64,000 nt of DNA from Actinokineospora iranica. GTDB lineage: Bacteria > Actinomycetota > Actinomycetes > Mycobacteriales > Pseudonocardiaceae. The DNA lies in assembly GCF_900101685.1 (NCBI RefSeq), contig NZ_FMZZ01000003.1, forward strand, positions 1 through 64,000, in the 5' to 3' direction. Each line of letters opens with the position of its first letter. Position 1 is the stretch's first letter. Both the position numbers and the translations under genes were made by a program. Positions 35,771 through 42,979 of the stretch are shown here, in pieces. The notes under the pieces are model-generated. The model did no database searches. It was not told where the DNA came from and saw only the letters and a program-made list of their open reading frames with translations.

Positions 35771-36105
35771 TCTTGAATTGGCCAGTCTTGGTTTTCGACT
35801 TCGACCTGGTTCCCTACGTCGTGCACGACCAGCGGTACCTCGTGGGAATAGCGGAAAGTCCAGAGACAGTGGACGAACTGGTGGCCGTCTTCGACAGCGA
35901 GGGTAACCGGTTCCGGGTTGAGTTCACCGGTGAGATACCAGGCCTGATTCCTGAAGGCGGCGACGCTGAGGAGCTACGCGGAATGGTGCGCCAAGCTGTT
36001 ACTCGATATCCGAAAGAATTTACCAAGGTTTTGCAGGCTGCGGAGATCGATACGCTGCCAATTTCGGACTTGGTTCGTCTGGTATGTGCCAGGATTAAGG
36101 TGTAG
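35767..36105 (+). CDS. Putative immunity protein for the RHS toxin tip
   Basis: A 112-residue acidic soluble protein: [30 protein letters not shown]..., then [12 protein letters not shown] and a C-terminal helical end. No family recognised. Its GTG start overlaps the toxin TGA (GTGA), and it is the only gene directly after the toxin tip, the usual place and size for a cognate immunity protein. The assignment is by position. Base composition is lower in GC than the surrounding genes, as is common for immunity genes that move with their tip. Confidence 0.65.
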   Translation: MILNWPVLVFDFDLVPYVVHDQRYLVGIAESPETVDELVAVFDSEGNRFRVEFTGEIPGLIPEGGDAEELRGMVRQAVTRYPKEFTKVLQAAEIDTLPISDLVRLVCARIKV

Positions 36106-36353
36106 AGCGGAACTGGGGTGGCTCCGGGAGGGGAATATCTGCCGGAGCCCCTTGGTTCAGATTATAGAAGATAAGGTAAGTGCAGGTCGGAGCTTATATC
36201 GGAAATTCGTGTAATCGCTTTCCCTTGTCGAGGAGGCTCAACCTGCTGTAGGGGTAGACTGGTCTCTCTGTTCGTTGTTGAGTCAAAATTGCAATCAGCA
36301 ATGCTGCTGTCTGCAGTGTGACCTCTCGGTGACGGTGGCCCGTCCGGGACTAT
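36106..36353. other. AT-richer junction region behind the immunity gene
   Basis: A 248-bp stretch of noticeably lower GC between the immunity gene and the broken cyclo-ligase gene. It contains a hairpin (listed) and several short AT-rich runs, but no supportable gene. It looks like a recombination scar within the toxin locus. Confidence 0.45.
36115..36154 (+). terminator. Probable terminator after the immunity gene
   Basis: GGCTCCGG (36120-36127) pairs with CCGGAGCC (36142-36149), with flanking G and C runs that can extend the stem. It starts about 10 bp after the immunity stop codon. No T-run. Confidence 0.6.
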
Positions 36354-36925
36354 TTACGGCAGAAGAGCCTGCAACACCGGTATCGCGGCGACCATCTCCG
36401 CGGTCAGGTGTTCGTGCACGAGTCCTGTCGGTCGTCGTGGTGGCCCGCATTCGATGGTCTCGTCTGGTGTGGCGATGTAGTCGACGCTGAAGTCGTGTTC
36501 GGTTTCGGGTAGGTCTTCGTCGATGACGTGGAGTTGGTGCACGGTGGTCACGATCGTGGTTGTCGGTTTGATCAGTCCGGCTTCGGTGAGTAGGGCGACT
36601 TCGATGTCGGAGTAGCTCGCGTCTTTGCCGATGCGGGTGCCGTGGTGGTTGACGGCGACGGAGCCGCAGACGGTGAAGTCCACCGGTTGCATCTCGTCCA
36701 GGCTGACTGAGGGTGCCAGCAGTTTGGCTTGTTTGCTGTCGACCGCGGCGGGGTTCATTGTCGCCGGGTCGAGCGCGTAGAACGGCTTGATGGTGGCGAT
36801 CTTGGGGACCGCCATGTAGACGAACTTGTGCTGTGCGAGTGCGAGCTGTCGCACGGGGAGTTGGGCGCGGTCGGGGTTGGCCTTGAGCACCCGGGCGTGC
36901 TGCCAGCTCTTCAGGCTCGTCAGAC
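36354..36925 (-). pseudogene. 5-formyltetrahydrofolate cyclo-ligase family gene, N-terminus missing
   Basis: About 190 codons of the C-terminal two thirds of a 5-FTHF cyclo-ligase-like protein are intact: WQHARVLKANPDRAQLPVR, KFVYMAVPKIA, VDFTVCGSVAVNHHGTRIGK, YSDIEVALLTEAGL and the end HEHLTAEMVAAIPVLQALLP. The N-terminal part is absent; at about 36925 the sequence switches abruptly to the antisense of an RHS core fragment. The gene has thus lost its start and promoter and should be inactive, although the frame reads on through antisense RHS sequence to 37343. The junction is probably where the displaced toxin tip recombined in. Confidence 0.8.
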
Positions 36926-36926
36926 G

Positions 36927-37946
36927 GTTGGCCCGGCGAACGTCTCCTACGTTTGCGACGTGACCGACCGGATCGTCCGTCGTCTGGCTACGCAAGGTGA
37001 CAGCCAGGCGGATATCCTCTATGGCTACACGTCCTCCGGTGACAGTGCCGAGTACGCCATGGCAGGAGACAAGAGGTTGCTTACCCGCAGTATCAGCCTC
37101 CCTGGTGGCGTCCTGCACACCTGGAAGCCGGTAGCCGCGGAGCAGTCTTTCGACCACCCGACCGTCCGCGGTGATCTCTGTCTGATCACGAACACCACTG
37201 GAACCCAGGTCGGGGCCCTGCGCACTTACGGCCCGTACGGCGAGCCGGGCATCTTCAACACCGACAACGACGGTTTGCCGGACAACCAGCCCGGTCACAT
37301 GGACTACGGCTGGCTCGGTCAACACCAACGCCCCCACGAACACGCGGGTGCCCTGTCCATCGTCCAGATGGGCGCCCGCCCCTACAGCCCCGCCCTCGGC
37401 CGCTTCCTCACAGTCGACCCCGTCGAAGGCGGCAGCGCCAACGACTACGACTACGTCGCTGCTGACCCCGTCAACTCAACCGACCTCGACGGCAAATGGC
37501 CCTCCTGTGGTTGGTGCAGGAAAGCATGGAACGGTGCCAAGAACCTCGGAAGGAAAGCTGTCAAAAACTGGAAGGGAATCGCAACTGGCCTTGCCACAGT
37601 AGGATGTGTCGTAGTCAGTGCGGGTGTATGTCTCGCTGGGGGACTGGCGGTCTGGGGTGTCACTACCTTGTCGAATGCGGGATGGAACGTAAGAAATATC
37701 AACTGGCGGTCCGCTGGGACTGATCTGGGAATTACGCTCGCGGGTGGTTTCGCTGGCCGATCCTTCGCCCAGGCGTGGCGAGCCAGGAACGTGGTCCAGC
37801 GACCGGCCTGGGGTGCTGTAGCAGGTCGCAGTAGTGGTAGGCACCGTGCTCCGATTGATTGGCGGGCCTCGGCAAGGAACTGGGGGATGAACGCGTTGAT
37901 CGGTGGCTGGGGTCTCTGGGCCTCGCAGAAAAAAACGTGGCTGTAG
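36927..37946 (+). pseudogene. Displaced ('orphan') RHS core fragment with a second toxin tip
   Basis: About 340 codons begin abruptly at [20 protein letters not shown] and copy the last part of the RHS core of the upstream toxin almost exactly ([18 protein letters not shown] to [10 protein letters not shown]). They then end in a different 150-residue tip after the DPVNSTDLDG boundary. The tip has two hydrophobic Gly/Ala-rich stretches (around GIATGLATVGCVVVSAG and the terminal NWGMNALIGGWGLW) and no nuclease-like motif, so it may act on membranes (inference). There is no start codon or signal peptide of its own. It can be expressed only after recombination with the full-length rhs gene, the normal behaviour of orphan tips. 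Confidence 0.8.
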
Positions 37947-37957
37947 TGTCTTCCAAT

Positions 37958-38497
37958 ATGGGTGATCGAGTCGGTGCCGCAATAGTTTTGCGGCACCGAC
38001 TCGACTATTACTTCGGTTGGTTTGCGTCGGGAGGGATTGTGGCGATCGTCATTGTTGCGACTGTCCGCACGCCTCCACCGTTGGGCCTCGATGTTTGGAT
38101 CAATCAAACTGTATTTCTCGTTGCCGCCTGGGTTGGGTGGCTTGTCAGTGCGCACCCGAAGATCGTGCTGGCCCCTGCGCGACTGACGGTAGTAAATTGG
38201 TTTGTTCGGCATGAAATTCCGTGGCCAGACATTGAGTCTCGGGGTGTCGACGGCGGGGATGTTCGGATCAGGCTCCGTGATGGCCGTTGTATCCGGCCCG
38301 CAACTGGTGGGCAGTCGCTTGCCGGTATCATGCGTGGGCACAGGTATGAACGTGACCTGCACGCGAGGGTCGAGGCATGGCGGGCGAATGCGCAGACGTC
38401 TGCTCCGCTGCCTTCTCGCTCAAGGCTGGATGTGAAACCAGTTGCCTTTTTGATCGCTGTGGTTGTTCTTCTAGTCTTCGACTGGCTTATTTCTTGA
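37958..38497 (+). CDS. Membrane immunity protein for orphan tip 1 (PH-like domain)
   Basis: A 179-residue protein with two N-terminal membrane helices (around WFASGGIVAIVIVATV and VFLVAAWVGWLVSA) and one at the very C-terminus (VAFLIAVVVLLVFDWLI). Between them is a small domain starting HPKIVLAPARLTVVNWF, with IPWPDIESRGV, resembling bacterial PH-like domains. It begins 11 bp after the orphan toxin tip. It is clearly paralogous to the protein at 38927-39457 (shared SAHPK, VNW and IPW blocks). Immunity function is inferred from position and from the pair. Confidence 0.7.
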   Translation: MGDRVGAAIVLRHRLDYYFGWFASGGIVAIVIVATVRTPPPLGLDVWINQTVFLVAAWVGWLVSAHPKIVLAPARLTVVNWFVRHEIPWPDIESRGVDGGDVRIRLRDGRCIRPATGGQSLAGIMRGHRYERDLHARVEAWRANAQTSAPLPSRSRLDVKPVAFLIAVVVLLVFDWLIS

Positions 38498-38555
38498 GGT
38501 GGCTGGTTTGGAAAGAAAAAGACTGTTGCGCTGTTGATTTCCATGGCGAGGTCCT

Positions 38556-38869
38556 GTCACCCACTTCGCCTGGGACGGTGCCGATCGGAACATCGCAGAC
38601 CTTCGACCACCCCACCGTCCGCGGTGACCTCTGCCTGACCACGAACACCACTGGAACCCAGGTCGGGGCCCTGCGCACTTACGGCCCCTACGGCGAGCCG
38701 GGCATCTTCAACACCGACAACGACGGTTTGCCGGACAACCAGCCCGGTCACATGGACTACGGCTGGCTCGGTCAACACCAACGCCCCTGCACGCACCGGG
38801 ATCAACTGGGGCTTCAACGCAGCCATCTCTGTTGGCAGCTACTTCGCGTCCAACCGGTGGTTTTCCTGA
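38556..38869 (+). pseudogene. Fossil of a third RHS tip (core fragment with deletion and frameshift)
   Basis: A shorter RHS core fragment begins with [12 protein letters not shown] and jumps, with loss of about 240 bp, to [19 protein letters not shown] and continues to [11 protein letters not shown]-like sequence in another frame. Then the end of the core and most of the tip are missing: after a second frame change only ARTGINWGFNAAISVG...RWFS and the stop (38867-38869) remain. That end matches the last residues of orphan tip 1. The coding sequence is therefore dead, but the immunity gene after it is intact. Confidence 0.72.
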
Positions 38870-38926
38870 CAGAAGTACACTGACAACCCGATCGACAGGC
38901 ACCGGAGCCCGAGGAGTGGTATACGG

Positions 38927-39457
38927 ATGGATGAAGTTGTCACAGTCATCCGGCGCCGTGTGGAGCTGGTGGCTGGCTGGCTGGCAACTGCGGGGTTGAC
39001 GTTGTTCGCCGGGTGGTTGGCGCTGTTTCCAGCCGAGGAAGTCACTTTTTTCTCACTCGCACAAGGCCTTTTCGCCATGTGGCTGGGCATCTGGGTCGTT
39101 TGGCTTGCCAGTGCGCACCCCAAGCTCGTTGTCTCGACTCGAGGTCTGGATATCGTCAACTGGGTCTGCCGCTACCGGATTCCGTGGGCGGCCATTCATC
39201 GTATCGAGACCACCGACCACATCTCTTTCCGTCTGCTCGACGGCACCACCGTCCTCCCGGCGGTCGCTGCTTGGTCCATCGTTGCCATCAAGCACGGCAA
39301 CCCCGTCCAACAGGCCATGGCCAATCGAATCGAGCAGATTCGCGCCAACGGCGATCCGGATGACACCGAAGTGACCCGAACACTGGAAATATGCTGGCTT
39401 CCCTTTGTGGTCCTTCTGGTGCTTTTGCTCATCCTGGCCTGGTTGTCGACCCATTGA
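38927..39457 (+). CDS. Membrane immunity protein for the fossil tip (PH-like domain)
   Basis: A 176-residue paralogue of the protein at 37958-38497, with the same plan: two N-terminal membrane helices (WLATAGLTLFAGWLALF and GLFAMWLGIWVVWLAS), the AHPKLVVSTRGLDIVNW and YRIPWAAIHRIE blocks, and a C-terminal helix (WLPFVVLLVLLLILAWL). GAGGAG lies 11 nt before the ATG. Keeping an intact immunity gene after the toxin has decayed is usual, since it protects against kin that still deploy it (family-level knowledge; applied here by inference). Confidence 0.7.
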   Translation: MDEVVTVIRRRVELVAGWLATAGLTLFAGWLALFPAEEVTFFSLAQGLFAMWLGIWVVWLASAHPKLVVSTRGLDIVNWVCRYRIPWAAIHRIETTDHISFRLLDGTTVLPAVAAWSIVAIKHGNPVQQAMANRIEQIRANGDPDDTEVTRTLEICWLPFVVLLVLLLILAWLSTH

Positions 39458-39604
39458 GCAAAGAATCTACATGGGCGAGCATCGGTGAGTATACGGCTCA
39501 CGCGGTTACCGCAAAGTGTATCGAGGAACGGGAATATCATGACCGACCGACATGGTTGTCCGATCGCCGTCGAACTGCTTCCTCATGGAAAGAAGAAAAA
39601 TAGT

Positions 39605-39641
39605 AAGTGGCCCGCCCTCGCCAGGTGAGGGCGGGCCACTT
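39605..39641. terminator. Strong bidirectional terminator
   Basis: Perfect 15-bp inverted repeat AAGTGGCCCGCCCTC / GAGGGCGGGCCACTT with a 7-nt loop. It lies between the end of the toxin-immunity array (+) and the end of the desaturase operon (-), so it can serve both. Confidence 0.85.
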
Positions 39642-39651
39642 GTACCCGATT

Positions 39652-39876
39652 CTATGGTTCTTCGTCCACGATTACCGGCCGTGCCGGTTTGTGGTCCGCC
39701 GCCGCCCGTTGGGCGGCTTCGCGCATTTCAATCGTGTCCGTGGCCCAGTCGCCGATTTCTCGGGCTACGTCGCGGACGGCGCTGGTGATGATTTGGGCGA
39801 TGCGGCCGACGTGGGTGGCCGCGGTCTCGGTCATTTCCTGGATGGTGTCTTTGGTGCGCTCGAACTCACTGACCAT
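39652..39876 (-). CDS. Small hypothetical protein downstream of the desaturase
   Basis: A 74-residue protein (MVSEFERTKDTIQEMTETAATH...EIGDWATDTIEMREAAQRAA) predicted to be almost entirely alpha-helical and amphipathic. It begins 15 bp after the desaturase stop, so it is the third gene of that operon. No family recognised. Its position suggests an accessory role in the membrane desaturase complex, but nothing in the sequence proves it. Confidence 0.65.
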   Translation of the reverse strand: MVSEFERTKDTIQEMTETAATHVGRIAQIITSAVRDVAREIGDWATDTIEMREAAQRAAADHKPARPVIVDEEP

Positions 39877-39891
39877 GGGGCGGTCCCTTCC

Positions 39892-41019
39892 TCACGCCGC
39901 GCGCAGTGCGCGACCGTTGCCGACGGTACCGGCGGGTGGCTGTGCAGGCTTGCCGCGCAGGTTGTCCGGCAGGGCGAGTTTGAAGATCTTCTTCGCGACC
40001 GACCGCAGTTGCTTGGTCAGGCCGCCGGTGTTGTAAGGCAGGCCGTACTTGGCGCAGATCGCGCGGACCTCGGGGGCGATCTCCGGGTAGCGGCGCGCGG
40101 GGATGTCGGGGAACAGGTGGTGCTCGATCTGGTGCGACAGGTTGCCCGACATGATGTGGAACAGCGGGCTGCCGGAGATGTTCGCCGAGCCGAGCATCTG
40201 CCGGTAGTACCACTGGCCGCGGGTCTCGTTCTTCGTTTCTTCCTCGGTGAAGGTCTCCACCCCGTTGGGGAAGTGCCCGCAGAAGATGATGTTGAACGCC
40301 CACACGTTGCGGATGAGGTTCGCCGCCGCGTTGCCGACCAGGGTGGAGACGAACTGCGGGCCGGTCAGCGCGGGGAACAGCACGTAGTCCTTGATGACCT
40401 GCTTGACGCTCTTGTGCCAGATGCGCCGCCGCACCCCGGCGGTCTCCGACCACTTCTTCTCACCGGACATCAGCCGGTCGACTTCCATGTCGTGCAGCAT
40501 GACGCCCCACTCGAAAAACAGCATCAGCGCGAACGCGTACGCCGGGTTGCCCAGGTAGTATGGGCGCCACTTCTGCCCCTCGTCCATCCGCAGGACGCCG
40601 TAGCCGATGTCGCGGTCCTTGCCGACGATGTTGGTGTAGGTGTGGTGGATGTAGTTGTGCGAGTGCTTCCAGTTCTCCGCGGGCGCCACGTTGTCCCACT
40701 CGAACATCTTGGAGTTCATGGCCGGGTCGCGCATCCAGTCGTACTGGCCGTGCATGACGTTGTGGCCGATCTCCATGTTGTCGAGGATCTTCGACAGCGA
40801 CAGCGCGGTCACGCCCGCGATCCACGCGGGCGGGAAGAACCCGGCGAACAGCAGGCCGCGGCCAGCGACCTCCAGCGCGCGCTGGACCTTGACGATGTCG
40901 TAGATGTACTTGCGGTCCGCCTCGCCGAGGTCGTCGAGGACTCGCTGGCGCAGCGCGTCGAGGTCGCGGCCAAGCTCCTCGTACTGCTCGGGGGTCAGGG
41001 TGGGGGTGGTGCGGCTCAT
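39892..41019 (-). CDS. Fatty acid desaturase, membrane type (DesA3-like)
   Basis: A 375-residue membrane desaturase that introduces double bonds into fatty acyl chains. The three His boxes are complete: HNVMHGQ, HSHNYIHHTYTN and HQIEHHLFPD. Hydrophobic helices precede the first and second box. The arrangement with a ferredoxin reductase gene upstream matches Rv3229c (desA3)/Rv3230c of Mycobacterium tuberculosis, where the pair makes oleate. The ATG at 41017-41019 is used; the open frame upstream is antisense noise. It should work with the reductase as electron donor at the membrane. Confidence 0.9.
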   Translation of the reverse strand: MSRTTPTLTPEQYEELGRDLDALRQRVLDDLGEADRKYIYDIVKVQRALEVAGRGLLFAGFFPPAWIAGVTALSLSKILDNMEIGHNVMHGQYDWMRDPAMNSKMFEWDNVAPAENWKHSHNYIHHTYTNIVGKDRDIGYGVLRMDEGQKWRPYYLGNPAYAFALMLFFEWGVMLHDMEVDRLMSGEKKWSETAGVRRRIWHKSVKQVIKDYVLFPALTGPQFVSTLVGNAAANLIRNVWAFNIIFCGHFPNGVETFTEEETKNETRGQWYYRQMLGSANISGSPLFHIMSGNLSHQIEHHLFPDIPARRYPEIAPEVRAICAKYGLPYNTGGLTKQLRSVAKKIFKLALPDNLRGKPAQPPAGTVGNGRALRAA

Positions 41020-41039
41020 GCGTTTGCTCCCAGAGGTGT

Positions 41040-42134
41040 TCACAGGTCGATCGCGACGTCGCCGACCGGCACGGACACGCAGAGTTGGATCTCCACGTCC
41101 GGGTCGGTCGACAGTTCGCCGTTGCGCACGTCGCGGGTGCATCCGGCGGTTTTCACGGTGGTGCAGGTGAAGCAGACGCCCATCCGGCAGCCGTTGTCCG
41201 GGGTGAGCCCAGCGGCCTCGGCCTGCTCGAGCAGCGTCTGCCCGGAGTTGGGGGCGGCGCGGCCCGCGCGGACGAAGGTGACATCGCCGGTCGCGTCGGC
41301 CGCGTCGACGGTGATCGGCGCGGGGGCGAAGTCCTCGGTGTGCAGCCGGTCGAGCAGGCCGAGGTCGGCGAACACCTCGCGCACGCCCGCCATCAGGCCG
41401 GGCGGGCCGCACAGGTAGGTGTGCGCCTCGGCGTGCCACGGGGCGGCCTTGCGCAGGTGCGTGTGGTCGAAGAAGCCGCTCAGGTCGCCGTCGTCGGCGT
41501 CGGTGTAGGCCAGCAGGAGCCGCAGATTGGGGTGTTTCCCGGTCAGCTCAAGCAGGTCCGCGCGGCAGGGCACGTCGGCCTCGGTGTAGGCGTAGTGCAG
41601 GAAGACGACCTCGCCGGTGTGGCCCTCGTCGGCCAGGGTCCGCAGCATCGACAGCACCGGGGTGATGCCGCTGCCGCCGCTGATCAGCAGGACCTTCTCC
41701 GGGCGCCGCTCGGGGAGGGTGAACTCGCCTTCGGCCTGCGACAGGTGCAGGATCAGGCCGGGCTTCGCGTTGCGGTGCAGCCACCGCGAGACCAGGCCCT
41801 GCTCGTGCGCCTTGATCGTCAGCTCGAACCGGCCCCGGGTGTGCTGCGAGGTCGCGGGGGAGTAGCACCGGGTGCGCCGCACCCCGTCGATGTCGACCGA
41901 CACGCGCACGTACTGCCCGGCGGTGAAACCCGCCCAGCGGCGGGTCGGGCGGATGGTCAGCGTGACCGTGTCCGCCGTCGTTCGGTGCACACGTGTCACC
42001 TCACCGCGCACCCCCCGAATCGTCAGCATCGGGTGCACTAGTTCGAGGTATCGGTCTATCCCGTGTGGCGTAGCCAGGGCTTCCAGCAGGCGCAACCCGG
42101 GGAACCGTGGCCTCCGCTTCTTAGCTGCGGTCAC
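41040..42134 (-). CDS. Ferredoxin reductase with C-terminal 2Fe-2S domain (Rv3230c-like)
   Basis: A 364-residue electron-transfer protein. The FAD-binding barrel has RCYSPATSQH, the NAD(P) domain has LLISGGSGITPVLSML and YLCGPPGLM, and the C-terminal plant-type ferredoxin domain has NGCRMGVCFTC with the other Cys further on. It is expected to pass electrons from NAD(P)H to the desaturase encoded 20 bp downstream. The GTG at 42132-42134 has AGGAGG upstream. A near-perfect palindrome lies 15 bp upstream of the start, most likely the operator for the divergent TetR protein. Confidence 0.9.
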   Translation of the reverse strand: MTAAKKRRPRFPGLRLLEALATPHGIDRYLELVHPMLTIRGVRGEVTRVHRTTADTVTLTIRPTRRWAGFTAGQYVRVSVDIDGVRRTRCYSPATSQHTRGRFELTIKAHEQGLVSRWLHRNAKPGLILHLSQAEGEFTLPERRPEKVLLISGGSGITPVLSMLRTLADEGHTGEVVFLHYAYTEADVPCRADLLELTGKHPNLRLLLAYTDADDGDLSGFFDHTHLRKAAPWHAEAHTYLCGPPGLMAGVREVFADLGLLDRLHTEDFAPAPITVDAADATGDVTFVRAGRAAPNSGQTLLEQAEAAGLTPDNGCRMGVCFTCTTVKTAGCTRDVRNGELSTDPDVEIQLCVSVPVGDVAIDL

Positions 42135-42148
42135 CGCGCTCCTCCTGG

Positions 42149-42172
42149 TTCAGTGAACATGCGTACACTGAA
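42149..42172. promoter_or_regulatory. TetR-type operator in the desaturase/TetR divergent region
   Basis: TTCAGTGAAC-ATGC-GTACACTGAA: 10-bp arms matching at 9 of 10 positions with a 4-bp spacer. It lies between the divergent reductase and TetR genes, 15 bp from the reductase start. Fatty acid-responsive TetR proteins such as DesT use sites of this kind; binding by the neighbour is inferred. Confidence 0.7.
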
Positions 42173-42227
42173 AGTCCAGCGCGGAATCGGCCCGCTGTCA
42201 ACCCGGGGGGCAGTGAGGTGACAAACA

Positions 42228-42911
42228 GTGCGAAAAGTTGATGAAAAGAAGAGCGCCAGTACGCTCACCTTTATGACTGGGGACGCGTCCGGGTCGCTGG
42301 GCACCCGGCAGGAGCGCAAGCTGCGGACCCGGCAGGCGCTGCTCGACGCCGCCCTGCGACTGCTGGCGGACGGCAGCCTGGCCAGCCTGAGCCTGCGCGA
42401 GGTCACCCGCGAGGTCGGCATCGTCCCGACCGCGTTCTACCGCCACTTCGCCTCGATGGACGAGCTTGGCGTCGCCCTAGCCGAGGAAAGTATGCGCACG
42501 CTGCGCGCGATGCTGCGCGACGCCCGCCGCAAGCCCACCGACGACGCCATCTCGGGCTCGGTCGCGATCCTGGTCGACCAGGTGCGCAAGCACGAGTCGC
42601 ACTTCCAGTTCCTGGTGCGCGAGCGCTACGGCGGCGTCGCCGACGTCCGCAGGGCCATCGCCACCGAGTTACGCCTGCTGGGCAGCGAACTGGCCACCGA
42701 CCTCGCCCGCTTCCCCGGCATGGCCGAGTGGGACCCCGACGACCTGCGGATGGCCGCCGATCTGATGGTCGCCGGGATGCTCTCGATCGTCATGGCACTG
42801 CTGGAGGTCGGCCCGCACCCGCAGGGGCTGGCCGAGGTGGTGGACGTGGCCGAACGGCAGCTTCGGCTCATCGCGATCGGCATGGTCCACTGGCACTCGA
42901 CCCCGCGATAG
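42228..42911 (+). CDS. TetR-family regulator, probable repressor of the desaturase operon
   Basis: A 227-residue TetR protein. The N-terminal HTH runs from RKLRTRQALLDAALRLL to VTREVGIVPTAFYRHFASMDELG. The C-terminal ligand domain contains hydrophobic helices (FQFLVRERYGGVADVR, MVAGMLSIVMALLEVG) fitting an acyl-CoA or fatty acid ligand, as in DesT. Divergent position and the intervening palindrome point to control of the reductase-desaturase operon and of itself. The GTG at 42228 has GAGGTG upstream; ATG 42273 (MTGDASGS) is an alternative start. Confidence 0.87.
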   Translation: MRKVDEKKSASTLTFMTGDASGSLGTRQERKLRTRQALLDAALRLLADGSLASLSLREVTREVGIVPTAFYRHFASMDELGVALAEESMRTLRAMLRDARRKPTDDAISGSVAILVDQVRKHESHFQFLVRERYGGVADVRRAIATELRLLGSELATDLARFPGMAEWDPDDLRMAADLMVAGMLSIVMALLEVGPHPQGLAEVVDVAERQLRLIAIGMVHWHSTPR

Positions 42912-42966
42912 ACCTCACCGCGCGAAATTGGCAACTGTGATCTTGCGCACTTCACCCGCTTAAATG

Positions 42967-42978
42967 GTACAACTGTAC
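42967..42978. promoter_or_regulatory. Palindrome abutting the pntAA start
   Basis: GTACAACTGTAC, arms matching at 5 of 6 positions, ending one base before the GTG at 42980. With so little leader, the transcript may be leaderless or the site may overlap the start. No owner can be named. Confidence 0.35.
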
Positions 42979-42979
42979 T

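Noticed and set aside
36729-37946. Single 405-codon gene covering the antisense of the folate enzyme and the orphan RHS tip
   Set aside because: The first 66 codons are antisense to the truncated cyclo-ligase; the RHS similarity begins abruptly at about 36927.
39539-39628. 29-codon ORF with a plausible ribosome binding site just before the bidirectional terminator
   Set aside because: Its stop lies inside the terminator stem and the peptide resembles nothing; insufficient support.
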